Below the pieces are notes generated by a model that saw nothing but the letters and a program-made list of their open reading frames with translations, searched no databases and was not told the origin of the DNA. Below, one piece after another: positions 33,810-45,750 of a DNA stretch of 64,000 bases. The DNA is from Promerops cafer (Eukaryota > Chordata > Aves > Passeriformes > Nectariniidae): the NCBI GenBank assembly GCA_013398275.1, contig VZSE01001774.1:206144-270143 (forward strand), given 5' to 3'. Both the position numbers and the translations under genes were made by a program. Position 1 is the first letter of the stretch, and each line of letters opens with the position of its first letter.

Positions 33810-33904
33810 GGTGTAGTGGAAGGTGTCCCTGCCCACAGCTGGAGGGCAGAACAAAATGAGATTTAAGGTCCCTTCCATCAAAAGTGTTCTATTATTCCAT
33901 GAAA
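33810..33904 (+). mobile_element. CR1 LINE, terminal 3' fragment
   Basis: GTAGTGGAAGGTGTCCCTGC, AAATGAGATTTAAGGTCCC and TTCTATTATTCCATG form a decayed sense CR1 3' terminus of about 95 bases. Confidence 0.75.
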
Positions 33905-36424
33905 ATGGGCAGAAAACAGCTAAACCCAAAACTCATGCTCAGCACAAACCCCCCAAAACACGTTGGTACTCTGAAGTCTCGAGGGTTTGATATAAATTAT
34001 GCATTTATGGATGTGTGTAGGGATCACTCTCTATATGTTTTTATTTTCTCCTCAATCCTGGTTTTCTGGCCCAGGAATATTAAGTTTGTGCCTGGATGAG
34101 CAATTGCTACTTACACTGATGGGGCTCTCACGTTTCAATCTCTATTTCTCACTTGGGTTATAGACACTTCCCAGCATCGGCTGCCTCAGAACCTATAAAT
34201 TAAAACTTCCACGTTCCCTCTCCTCACTCCCAGCTCAGCAGAGGACAGAATATCCATCTGGGCATGTTTTTCCTTGCCTCCACCTCGAGTGAGAGCCGTG
34301 CTATCAGCCTGGTTCCTCAAACTGTTTGCACAGGAGCATCAAAGGCAAGGGAAGGCATTTTTCATCAAAGCTGCTGGATTTCTCGGCCAGTTTTAAGTGG
34401 AAGGGGCTCAGCTGGGGCATCTTGTTCCAACCCCGCTCCTTTGCCCTGGGGAATTTCAAAGGAGCCTCCAGCTCTGATCTGCACACCGAGAATCCCCTGC
34501 CCTTTGGAGCAGCTCCTTTGCCACACTCAGCAACAGGACGGAGCTCAGCCCGTGGGAAGTGGAGCAATGGGGGAAAAGGGAGAGGTAGGAAAGGCTTATA
34601 AAAAAATTCCTGGGAGCAAGGATTGGATCCGAGCTGGTGCTGCAAAATAATTAGGAAGGAGAATTGCATTTCTATATTTTTTGTCATTAGGATGTTTTTC
34701 CCCCAGGCCTGCATTATACCTGCCTAATGCTAGGAGGTTTCTTTTCTTTTTTTTGTTTGTTTTGGGTGCTAATATTGGGATTTACCTCTCTTTTCTCCTC
34801 CTGAAATTCAGCTTTCGCCACACCATTCCTGCAGGATGTAGGAATGATTTTTCCTTGAGGTGGGAGGGAAACTCAGGCAAAGAGAGATGGGTGCAGCAGG
34901 AAGGGAGCACTTTTTGGCTGTGTTGCAACCTCCAGTGCTACCTCTGGCTGAGCAATTTGGGGTTCAGGGTCACTTTTCTTCCCAAATGGGCTAGAAATTG
35001 CTGCTCCAAGGGTGACAAAGTTCCCATCTCCTGGGTTCTTGGGGAATCTACTGAATTTAGCCACTTTTTAGCCAAGGTCTAAGTCTTTGCAACCAAACCA
35101 GATGAAATCCCAGCCTGGTTCCTCACCCATCCCTGACATGGGGAAGCCACAGTTGTGGTTGGCCAGGTATAAAAAGGCTCCCTGGTGTCACCAGCCTTGC
35201 AAGGTCTGGCTTTTCCCAGCCCCTCTGCCAGGTTTGAGGAGTTTCGTGGCTGTGAGCCTCACACCGGGTGCTGTCCCTGCGGCTCCAGGCCTCCCCCAGG
35301 ATATGACAAGCCAGAATACATTGCAGAAGGAGTTCAGAATTATCTATCGCCAACATCCACTTAATCCATCGTCAGGAGAAGTGAAAAGCTCTCCAGGCCT
35401 GCAGGAGCTCGGAACAAGCCGCCGTTTCTTATGCTGAGCCTGTGTTCCCACTTGTCAGTTTGATTTCTCAATGCTTTGCAATCTCTGGTACTCTCGGGCA
35501 GGAGATGGCGTCACGTCCATCACCTGTTATCGCTCAGGCCCCGCGTCTCCCTTTCTTCTTTCTCAGCCTCTTTGCAATCTTGAACCACTGAAGAAAAAAA
35601 AGGAAAGGAAAGAAAAGAAAAAGGAAAAGCGGCAGAAGCAGAAGCGGCTTTTCAGTTCCTTATCTGCTGCAGCCTGGATTACATCCAGGCCTCTTGCTAT
35701 GATCCTTCAAGTTCCTGCTAAACATGCCCTGCATCTCCTGATAACATTAAATCTGCATCTCGGGTGGGTTTATCGGCACTTCTGGGTACAGGAGGGGCGG
35801 GGGTGTGGGGAAGGAGCAGCATTGGCACAGGCTGTGGTGTGCGAGGAGAGGGCAGAGCAGCATGGACACCTCCTGCTCTGGTTTGCTCCCAGCTGAGTCT
35901 GGTCTGGGTGAGAATAAAGCAGGACTCGCCCAGGACACCTGTGTGATGGGTTGAGTTTTCCAGAAAGTGATGAATTTTCAGGGTCAGGGAGGTCCTCAAG
36001 CTGCACAAGGCTGAGGCAGTGCAGGTCAGTTTCTCAGGATAAATAATTTGATTTTATATCCCATTACTCAGGATGAGTTTAAGAATCCAGTATCCCATTG
36101 TAGCACAGCAGCCGCTGGGGAGTGAAAATTGTTGGTGCAAAGAAATCAACCTCCAAATTCATGCAGGAAGTTAATGAAGAGAAAGAGAGTCTTATTTTGG
36201 ACTCATTACAGTCAGCAGTGATGTCCAATTAAGAGAAATCCACAGTGTATCCCCAGCAGTGATTTAAAAATAGCAGCTGTAGGCTCCGAGTCATCCCGGG
36301 CTCCAAAGGAAGGGAAGTGGGGGTTTAACTCTTCTCCTGTGCTCTCTGCTTCATGAGGGCAAGGCAGGACTAGAAATCCATGAGTTCTGACCAAGAGCAT
36401 TCCCAGGCCAGCTTGGCAAACCCT
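33905..36424. other. Unique non-coding stretch
   Basis: No gene is recognised. A purine-rich A/G tract (GGAAAGGAAAGAAAAG) lies at 35588-35650. Frames are short. Confidence 0.4.
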
Positions 36425-37027
36425 GACTTGTTGGTCACTGCTCTGCTGGTCATGGGTGTTTTTAGCTATCGGAGCTGTTGGCCATTGGGGTTGTTGGCCT
36501 TGAGGACTGTTGGCTATTGGTCACTCGGGCGGTTGGCCATCAGGCCTGTTGGCCACTGGAGCTGTTGATCATTGAGTCTGGTGGCCATGGGGACTGTTGG
36601 TCATGGGGCCTGTTGGTCATGTGGAAAAAAAATGTCTTGTCCATTGAGTCTGTTGGCTATCAGGGCTGTTGGCCACTGGAGCTATTGGCTATTAGAGCTG
36701 TTGGCCATTTTGGCTGTTGGCCCTTTTGACTGTTGCCCATTTTGGCTGTTGGCCAGTGGGGCTGTTGGTCATCACGTCTCTTGACCATCAGGGCTGTTGG
36801 TCTCCATATCAACAGATCATCAGGGCCAATAGGCTATCAGGGCTGTTGGCCCCTGGGGTTGTTGGCCATCGGGGCTTTTGGCCATCAGGGTTGTTGGCCA
36901 TCGGGGCTGTTGGCCATCAGGACCGTTGGCCATCAGAGCTGCTGGCCATCGGGGTTGTTGACTGTTTAGGCTGTTGGCCACCGGCTCTGTTTGCCACTGG
37001 GGCTGTTGGCCACTGGGGCTGTTGGCA
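36425..37027. repeat. 16-bp minisatellite
   Basis: About 35-37 imperfect copies of a 16-base unit close to GGCTGTTGGCCATCGG. The left third is more diverged; the right third (36840-37020) is most regular. Because 16 is not a multiple of three, long frames in all three plus-strand frames read the same 16-residue pattern; they are not genes. Each unit carries TTGGC, the half-site of NFI factors. Confidence 0.95.
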
Positions 37028-39084
37028 CAGACCTGACCTGGTCTCCACAGGACCAGTGGAACTGCTGCTAAAACCCCTCAGGGTTCGGAGTCCTGTACGA
37101 GCCTGGTTTGAAGAAAGGCTGAGTTTCCTCTTTTTTATTTCCTGGAATCCCCATGGAGGTGTGGGGGAATGAAGGTGCCTGGACCTGGACACAGATGATT
37201 TCTACGGCGCATCTGAACTGAGCGTTCCCAAGACTTATGGCTTGTTTTGGTCCCAAGCCCAGCGCAGTGGGTGCAGTGCTGATGTTATTGATACAGGCAG
37301 TAATTACATTTTCACACGGGCATTTTTTCTGTCTCTACACCGTGTTTATTACAGACTTTCAATTATTCATTTTTTCCCCTCTCTTGTTATCCCTCCCTCT
37401 TCTTTGCCTATTTTTTCTGGCCTCCTTGTCTTATTTTTCATCTGCTCTTTGGCTTTTTCTTCACCTCTTATTCCTGTGTTTCCAGACCATCTCTCTGACC
37501 TGGACAAGGACCCTGAAGACCAGACCTTGTCCTTATCCCTGGACTATTTTGGGATAACTCCTCTGCGTTCAATTTTCTCGCCACCCTTTGCCCCAGCTGA
37601 TTTTTCCGCACCGCCGAGCTCCTTCCACAGAGCTCCCTGGTGCCTTTTCTGTTACAGAATGAGAAATAAAAATGTGGTGCCTTTGTTGCTGCTCATCTAT
37701 CTGCCGTGCCCAGGTGAATAATGCAGGGAAACATGTATGTATTTATACAGCAAATGGGAAAATACATTTCTTATGATGAATGAGGTTGTTTTCAGCCTTG
37801 ATGCACCCAATAAAATAGCCCGGTATCAAGAGGGAGGTTTATTTTGAAGTCTGGACGTGTCATAATATCAGCTCCCAAGCAGGACTTCAAATTATATAAA
37901 TCAGAGAGAGGAGGAGAGGGGAAAGGCCGGGAGAGCAGCGAGCGCAGAGGTAACGTGGCCATAAAAAGCTGGAAGCAGGTGTGGGATGCACAAACACAAG
38001 GGCACATCAGTGGGATGAGCTGGATGGAGACTTGAGCTGAGCTTTGACACCAGCTTTTGTGTCTCCTCTTTCTTTTGGTTCATGTATTTTCCTCCCTGTG
38101 CCTAGCTTGGGGGGAAACCCCCCAGGAAAAATTGTGGAGCTTGGGGAAACCACGGTGTTAAGATGCCTGGTGAGGGGACACCAACCACCAGCTTGTCCCC
38201 AAGTCTCTGGGTGCAACAACCCCTTCCTAAGGGAATCCTGCTGCCCCCTTCTAGATCAGCTTCAAATCCACCTTCAAAGTCCCATGAATTTCCATAATTC
38301 CACCAAAAACTACACCAACAGACTCATGCTGGCCACAAACTGCTGCCAAATGAGTCAAGATGTTGCAATAGGTTTATGAGCAAGCAGCAAGTTGTTGTTT
38401 TTGTGGGAAAAGAGCATTTTCTCTGTGGAAACCATGGATTTTTAATACCTCTCCCCCCCAATAAAAAAGAGCTGCCAAGCTTCCTTGTGTTGGTGTACAG
38501 ATTTCTGCTTTCCCGGTGGAAACTTGGGGGTGTGTCTGGCATGCCACATGCTCTTCCCAGCTGAAAACTCCTTTGCTGTGCCAAAGCAAAGTGGGGGAGA
38601 TGTGGAAAAAAAAAAAACAAACCCAGCCTGTAACAAGCCGTAGGCTTTATGTCACAGCTTTGCCTGGCACGGAGGGAAAAAAAATTCCCATGCTGTCTTC
38701 CTGCAGCCTGGAGAGAGCTTTCCCTGCTCCAAGTGCAAGGCAGAAGTGTAAAGCATGTTGTGATCTCAATTTGGGATCACTGCTGTTATTTATCCGTGAG
38801 GTGTCATCCAGACAAGGAGCAGGAGAGGAGCCTGGGGGGGAAAAAAAGCTGCTGGTCTTCAGAAGTCAGGAGGCTGAAGAGCTCCCCCCAAGCTCCTCCT
38901 CACAGTCCTGGTGTCTCTGTGGGGGATTTAATGGCTTTGGGGGATGTTTAGCAACTGGGGTTTGTGTTTTTTTGGTGAGGGAGGGTGTGGAGTGAAAGCT
39001 GTAGAATGAAGTATTTCTGCTAAAAACCTTCAGCAAGAAGGGTTGGATCTATCTCCCAACCTGGGATTTAAAACCATGTGGGTG
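37028..39084. other. Unique non-coding stretch with AT-rich part
   Basis: No gene is recognised. The part at 37270-37350 (GGCAGTAATTACATTTTCAC) and the part at 37715-37900 (GGTGAATAATGCAGG, TCATAATATCAGC) look like unique, motif-rich islands. A pyrimidine-rich tract fills 37365-37490. Confidence 0.3.
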
Positions 39085-39182
39085 TGGCATTTAGGGACAT
39101 GGTTTAGTGGTGGCCTTGGCAGTGCTGGGGGAATGGTTGGACTTGATCTTAAGGGTCTTTTCCAACCTAGATAATCACTGAC
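39085..39182 (+). mobile_element. CR1-type LINE, terminal 3' fragment
   Basis: GGTTTAGTGGTGGCCTTGGC, GGTTGGACTTGATCTTAAGG and GTCTTTTCCAACCTAGATAA form the classic 3' end of an older CR1 subfamily. It is followed by an AT-rich tail (ATATATTAAAATATATATC). Only about 100 bases remain. Confidence 0.88.
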
Positions 39183-40214
39183 ATTTATATATTAAAATAT
39201 ATATCATAAATAATATGAATCTATGGTCTTATGGTTGAACCCTTCTCTAGAGAGGGAGCTGCAGCCTCAGAACACTTTCCCCACTTTTTACCCTTTATCT
39301 TTGAAGAGTTTTTAATGTTTTGGGAACACATCTCCCTGTGAAAAACACCTGTTCCCTGTACTGTTTTTCTCCCACATTTTTCTTTTTGGGGGAGGTGCTG
39401 CTAAAACTTCTCAGGAGGAGCTTCCTGAAGCCCAGACGTGGGAACATGGCTGCAGAAATCCCTCAGGAGAAGCAGCCAAGTCTGGGTCACGCCCCCAATT
39501 TGTCCATTCCCCTCCAGTTTTGGCTTTGTCACCAGAGCTGTGTTTGCTGCTCGCAGCAGATCTGTCTTGCAGGGGATGTCTCACTTGCCGGGAAGGCTTC
39601 ATTCCCAATAATTTTCAGACGTTGCTGCCCTCATGATTTATCCCCCTTCGGTTTAGATCTCATTTTTCCCAATTTTACCTTTGTCTCCAGGAAAGCTCGT
39701 CTATTTTAGTGCCATTTCCTCTCTCTCTCTCTGGCTCACATGCTCCCTGTAGCCCAAACTTGTCTTCTTTTCATATTTATTTCAGTATTTGTCTTCTCCT
39801 CCCCGTGCCAGCTGCACTCTCAGGATTTATCTCCTCTCTTTCCATGATCTGTCTCGGAGTCCAGTGACTTTGTTTTTCTTTCTTCAGCCATTTCCTTGGG
39901 CAAGGTTTAACTGTGGTGTTTGCTGAGGGCTGAGGGATGTGGAAAGGGAGAGGAAAAGAGGGTGGGAAGGGCTTGGGAGTCTTGCCCCTATTTTGACAGT
40001 GATCTCCAGGGATCTGCACTTGGTTGGGCACAATATTTTCCAGTGTTTAATCCATATATCCATGGCTCCCCTTGGTGCCACACAGATGTTTTATCCCAAA
40101 AAAAGGAGAATTTTGGATTACTTTGGAATCTCTTGAGCATTGTGTGCTTTTCACTCTGCTGGCTCTTGGTGCAGCACAGGCTTCTCAGCCTCTGTAAATG
40201 TTGGTGGGGAAACA
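39183..40214. other. Unique non-coding stretch
   Basis: No gene is recognised; T-rich with short CT repeats near 39718-39732. Confidence 0.4.
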
Positions 40215-40285
40215 TCCTCTTGCCTCAGTTTCCACTTCTGCAGGGAAAAATAATGGTGCTCATGCCCACATTTCATAGGGATCCA
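40215..40285 (-). repeat. MIR-like SINE fragment
   Basis: TGCCTCAGTTTCC (40221-40233) is followed by CTTCTGCAGGGAAAAATAAT and GGTGCTCATGCCC. This tracks the reverse complement of MIR beyond its core (a TCTGTAAAATGGGAATAATA-like stretch). It is the longest MIR-like match in the window. Confidence 0.55.
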
Positions 40286-43189
40286 AAACAGAGGATCCTC
40301 TTTCCAGCAGAGGATTTAATTTAACAGCAGAAAGACAAGGACTTGTTCTAGAAAAATACCCCAAACTGATTTTTCATAAGGCAAAGTTAATAGAATATAA
40401 TTCTAATTTTTTACAAAATATTTGAGTTTTTCACTGGGATAGTGTAAAGATAAAAAAAATCAAACAGGTTGTTTCAACAAGTTCTTCCTGAAAAGTGAAT
40501 TTTCCTCCTCCCTGTGTGGCTCTGGGACATTTTCAGTGAGACCTTCCAGCTTTGGGTTAGGATCCAAAGTTTCAACCACTGGCATCGAAGGAGGATGAAA
40601 CCCCCAGGGGAAAATGTGTGTGGGAAAATCTCCCTGGGGTCACCTGATTCCAGCATTTTGGGTTAATTTATTAATTGGGGAATCTGGGGAGCAGCATCCA
40701 CGGGACTCCTGTTGCTTCCCACCCTCTATTGCCCAACCAGTCACGCCAAGTCCATCCCTTCCCCTGGTCATTGTCTGGTCACTGGGACATGAGGTGGGGT
40801 GTAATTTCCAAAAAAGTGCCTTTTCTCCTACTCTGGCAAGCACTGGAAGGGCTGGGAATGAAAACAAAATCCTCCCTGCACTTCCCATGCAGCCAGGTCT
40901 TGTGCCCTGGGGAGGGCAATGCTTCCTCCCCTTGTTTCCTGTGAGCATCCCCTGATTTCCAGGTGGTGCAATGGGAATGCAATTCCCAACCTCCCCCTCT
41001 GAGTACATCTGGATGGACTCCCCATCCCCTCAGCACTAAATGCATCCTCCCCCCACCTGGTGGCATTTTTCAAATGTTCCTAAATATCCCTTGCAGATGG
41101 TGAATGTGCTTCACTTGGATGAACCTGGTCTGGGGCAGAGACAATGTGAATTGAGGAATCTTCCTTATCCTCCATGGAAGCTCTTCCCAGCCTGGAACTG
41201 CAAACCCCTGCACCTGGGAAGACCCCAGTGCTTCCCTTACAGTCCTCCCCAACAATTACAGCTCCCTGTTATGTCTCCCAACCCTTGAGGGGCTTTTTTC
41301 AAGGCTTCCCTTTTATTTTGATCCTTAAGCTTTGTGCCTTCATTAGTCCAAAACTCAGCTTCTCCCTGTTTCCGTAGATATTGAGATTGGGCATGACCAA
41401 CCGTATTCATTTTTCCATATTTTCATCTTCAGGAAAGAAGGAAATCTCTTCCTGAAATACCAATGTTTTTATCTGTTGGCTTGGGATACCCAGCATCTTT
41501 CCAGCCTGCCTGGAGCAGATGTTTCTCCTTCCATTGAGCTGCTGACTAAATAGAACCCCCAGCAAAGCCTTTGGTTTGGATTCACCCCAGGAACATGTTC
41601 CAGGGATGGGATGATTTAAACTTTTAAATGAAAATTAACAACTCAGAGTCTTCTATTGCTTCCCTCTGGCCTGGCAACCTCATGGCACATCCGTTTTTGG
41701 GGGAAGAAGGGAACTGAAATAACAAGGTATCAGATGCCTTCTTTATTAAAAACTTGGAAGCAGCTGATGTGCAGATGTTGAACTCCCAATTTATTGCTAC
41801 AACAAAGCCATGGGAGCGATGAAATGGAAATTTGGGGAAAGAGAAGGGGATATTTATGGACATGCTGCTGCCTGTGCTGTGGGGGTGTCTCCCCTTCCTG
41901 AATATCAGAGGGAAGGAGAAGGAGGAGGTAGGGAGAGCTTCAATTTTATAGAGAGCAGGAGTAGGTCTGGAAGGGAAAATATGGGGAAAAAAGTGGATTT
42001 CTCCATGTCTTAAGAATTTACTGAGCATCATGAGACAACAGGAAGTGGCTTCTTCCAAAGGCTGGATATTGGACATTTAATAGGTGCCTTTCCAGGCTCC
42101 AAGGACAATTTTTGCCTCATCCATGACAGATTTTTGCTGGATTTGGAGGGGTTTGAAGGCACAGGGCTGATGTTCTGTCCCTTGAGCACGTTTCCACAGT
42201 GGAGCAGTAGAGCCATTGGCGCCAGCACCATCTGCCTGAGGAGCAGCTGAGGAGTCAGGGCCTATTATTCCATCTGTCCTCTCTCTGAGCCACTTCTTTC
42301 CAAGCAGCAGTTCAGTTCCAGCTCCTGAGAGCAGCTTTCATCACATCAGTCACTCCAGCAGGTCTTGCACAGAGGGGCTTCTTTAAGGGAGGAGATGCAG
42401 AGACCTTGTGCCAACCTTGGGACGCTCCTCTGAACCTCTGTGGTAGTTTTGGTTCATCGAGCCCAGTCCGTGATTTTTGGGAATTACTCAACAAAAACCC
42501 CTTGTAAAACCCGAAGCACCTCCAAGCATCCTCCCTCAGCATCCTTTACTTCCCTTCCCCTGTGGCAGAGCAAGACTCCTCTTCCACACCTTCCCTCTGG
42601 CTCACCAGTGTAGGTGAGGAGAACACCTCCTGCCTCTTCCCCGGTGTCTTCTCCGGGAGCAGACCCAGCTCCGGCGTGGGATTTGTTGGGCAGGGAGCAT
42701 ATGCCCGCGTTCCCACCGCATACGATCCACGAGACGTTTGTGTGGATCTGATTGTGGCGGGTGTTTGTTGTGAATCCCTAATGAGGGGCCGGAGCAGATG
42801 GCAAAGGCTGGCTGCCAGTCACGCTTCCGCAGCACTGCCTTTCTCTCAGGAGCGCACAGCGGGACTGCATGGTGGGGTTGGTAGAGGGAAGGACCCCACA
42901 GGTCAGGTTTTTGGGTTGGGAAACCAATTTCTTCCTTGTTCGAAAGCCCCTCACCCGTGACGCCAATGATATTAAAAACAGCCCCAAATCTGGCACTTAA
43001 AGCTGATGGTTTCCCCACCTGAGTCCAACGTGGAACCTGATTTTCAACACAAAGCCAGGGTGCAAAGCCTGTATGCCATCCCACATCCAAATCATCCCAC
43101 CAAAGCGGCATGTGGGAGGTTCATATTGGGGGGAAGGTGGGGAAAATCCTCTCCCAAAGGACATGGCTGCATCCTTGCATCCTCCCTGA
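40286..43189. other. Unique non-coding stretch
   Basis: No gene is recognised. A CpG-containing unique part lies at 42640-42800 (CCGCGTTCCCACCGCATACG). Frames of 150-169 codons on the minus strand lack domains. Confidence 0.4.
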
Positions 43190-43620
43190 GCTAAATTTGA
43201 ATTTCTCAGCTACCTGAACCTTCTGGGAGCCTCACGCTGGCGCCGTGCTATAAATATAGCTGAGAAGACACTTCTATTATAAGTCACCAATTTCTGGAAG
43301 CAGAATTGGGCAAATTAGAGAAGAAAAAATGATATAAAATAGAAGGAGAGAAGAGAAGGAGAGACCTCAGAGGTTTGCAAAGATTTAGTTATCCGTGCTT
43401 AGGAGATCTTCCTGGGTATGGCTCAGTGAAAACGTTGACCCGAGGAGGAGCCTGGAGAACAACAGCAAACCCAGCAGCAGAGCACAAAGTGAATGGAGCT
43501 GCCACGTTTGGAAGTTAATTAGCACTGGGCAGATCATTAGCTACAGCAGCCCTTTTAATTAGAGCTGCAGGGCTCCGTTTCACTCTGGATTGGCACCGTA
43601 AGGTTGTCCCCACGCTGGCA
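43190..43620. promoter_or_regulatory. Non-repetitive island with TATA-like palindrome and ATTA motifs
   Basis: The left part has GGCGCC, then GCTATAAATATAGC, an exact 6-base inverted repeat around AA that includes TATAAATA (43247-43260). The right part has GTTAATTAGCACTGGG and CTTTTAATTAGAGC. The layout could be an enhancer or a TATA promoter; no coding exon follows downstream on either strand. Inference only. Confidence 0.22.
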
Positions 43621-44107
43621 CTGAGGCTTCGTGGGGCTGAGATTCCTCCTGGGCAGCTGCTGGCGTCCCGTTGTTCCTGCCAGTGAAAGGTTTGTTAGCA
43701 TCCTCATCCCTGCTTCCCCCAGTGGTTTGGGAGGCAGAGGCCTCTCCCTTGGTCTTGGAACTAAATCCAGCTCCAGAGGCCAAACTCAGAGCATCAAACT
43801 GCTTTTGTAATTAAGCTTGAGGTGGCTTTGCTTTGCTTTGACCTCATTTAGGCTCCGTTTGGGCTCTCCCAGAAGTGAAACGGCCCCTTAATTGCTCAAA
43901 CAAAGACAGGCATAATTAATAGCCATTTTTTCAAATTGCTTCTTTGAAATGCTATGAAAAAAAATAACCCTCAAAGCAAGTAAGGAGCCTTCCTCCATCT
44001 CTCCAGAGTCACTGCTTCTGTTTTCAGCCCATGTGCCCTCTGCATTCCTGGGGCTTCAACACAATTCCCTTCAACCTCTCCCCTGGAAAGGGCAGCGGGA
44101 AGGGTTT
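43621..44107. promoter_or_regulatory. Unique stretch with ATTA-rich part
   Basis: No repeat is recognised. CCTTAATTGCTCAAAC and GGCATAATTAATAGCC at 43885-43925 suggest homeodomain-type sites. Inference only. Confidence 0.18.
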
Positions 44108-44348
44108 TAAACTAAAAGAGGAGAGATTTAGACTCGATAGTGGGAAGGAATTGTTCCCTGCGAGGGTGGGCAGGCCCTGGCCCAGGGTGCCCAGAGCAGC
44201 TGTGGCTGCCCCTGGATCCCTGGGAGTGTCCAAGGCCAGGCTGGACAGGGCTTGGAGCAGCCTGGGACAATGGAAGGTGTCCCTGCCCATGGCAGGAGAT
44301 GAGCTTTAAATTCCCTTCCAACCCAAACATTTCCATGATTCTGTGATT
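44108..44348 (+). mobile_element. CR1 LINE, 3' fragment
   Basis: A sense CR1 3' end starting at AAACTAAAAGAGGAGAGATT and ending AACATTTCCATGATTCTGTG. It carries the TTTAGACTCGAT block typical of the region just upstream of the conserved terminal block. Confidence 0.93.
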
Positions 44349-45696
44349 CCCTCTCCTTTAGGTCTGATCTCTCTTATCCAGCAATTCCTTTTCTTTGCCC
44401 TTGGGTGGTCAGTCAGGACCGGCTTTGCCATCCTCGAAGCGGGGAAGAAACGGAAAAGGATGAGGCTGCTCTTGGCTCATGATGGGAGTACAGTGGCAAA
44501 TTTATTTCATTAAGATCTGATAAGAGAAGGGTTTTTCTCCTCCTTTCTGCCTCACCTTGAAAGCAGCGTCTGCCTCTCTCACGTCCGACCTTGGAAGTCG
44601 TTATTGGGACAGGCAAAACCCCTCCCATTTTCGTGCAATGTCATCCATTACTCAGCTCAACACTCCCGACAGGAGGAGATGAACACACGAGAAAAGGAAA
44701 AAAGGAGAAGCCTCAAAGAGAGCACAAATTAAAGCGACTGAGATCAGATAACGAGGAAATACAGTTAAATTGTTTCCTTCCTTTCTTCCTCTGGGCTGGC
44801 TCTGGGGAAAATCCATCTCATTTACCATTCTGGGCCACTGGATACGATTTTTCTGCAGGTTTGGGGGGGAGTGAGGATGGAGCTGGAGATGCTGAAACTT
44901 TTTCCCCTCCTCTTTTCTTTTTTCCCAGCTGTTCCTTGACCTCCGCAGTTATCTCCAGCCTTATCAGCAACACAAGATGGCTTTTTTCACATCAGTAAGC
45001 ACCATCCAAAATATAACAGTCAGAAGGAATAAGAGAAAAACAAATCAATGCCCACAAACAATGGGCCAAAAAATGCGTAAGGATTAGTTTTGATGAGGAC
45101 AATTTATAAAAAAGCCCTAAACCATAAAATCTTTTAATCTATCCAGCATTAATTGCTTAGTTTTCCCCTGGGGAGAATATACTTCGCATCCTGAGCTGAA
45201 GATGGTTTGTTTTGGCCTCTTGGGTTTGGTGTTTTGTTTTTTTTTTTTTAATTCTTCTCCTGTTTTAAATGAGCTTTCAGTTTAATAAATGAGATTTTTT
45301 TTCTTTCCTTGGGGTGCTGAGCCTCTGTTGAGGCCACCTTGGGGTGCAGGACACCCCTGGGTGCTTGGGCACAGATCCTGCCTCCAGGAGCAGCAGACCT
45401 TCCCCTGCTCATCCATCCGTGGGGATGTAATGAATATTCCACTTTGGCGAGGGGATCATTTGGCCAAGACCTCACCCAGCGCTCAGTGAGGTCTGATGTG
45501 ACCTGGATCAGGCTCTTTTACCCTTTTTGCCTCATTTTTGAGGATGGGAAGAGATGGAGACAGGCTGGGGATGGGCCCACGCATGGAGCTTGGTCTGGGA
45601 TCAGTTCCCTACCCCCCAGGCAGTTTGCTGGAAGCAATAATTAAAAGTCATGTTAAAACAGTTTTAAAACATTATTCCTTTATTTCTTCGGGCCAG
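44349..45696. other. Unique non-coding stretch
   Basis: No gene is recognised. An AT-rich unique part lies at 45000-45170 (CAGCATTAATTGCTTAG). Confidence 0.35.
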
Positions 45697-45750
45697 AGAG
45701 GAAAGGAGGAGGATCGGTTTGGATACAAGCAGCTCGTGCCCATCGCTGAG
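45697..45750 (+). other. Possible 54-base exon
   Basis: Preceded by a pyrimidine-rich acceptor-like CCTTTATTTCTTCGGGCCAG and followed by GAG|GTAAAA. The 54 bases are a multiple of three and one frame reads RGKEEDRFGYKQLVPIAE. I do not recognise the peptide. Chance exon-like blocks are common in vertebrate DNA, so confidence is low. Confidence 0.12.

Noticed and set aside
36425..37027. CRISPR-like array of regular repeats
   Set aside because: Units are contiguous 16-mers with no spacers; it is a minisatellite in a vertebrate genome.
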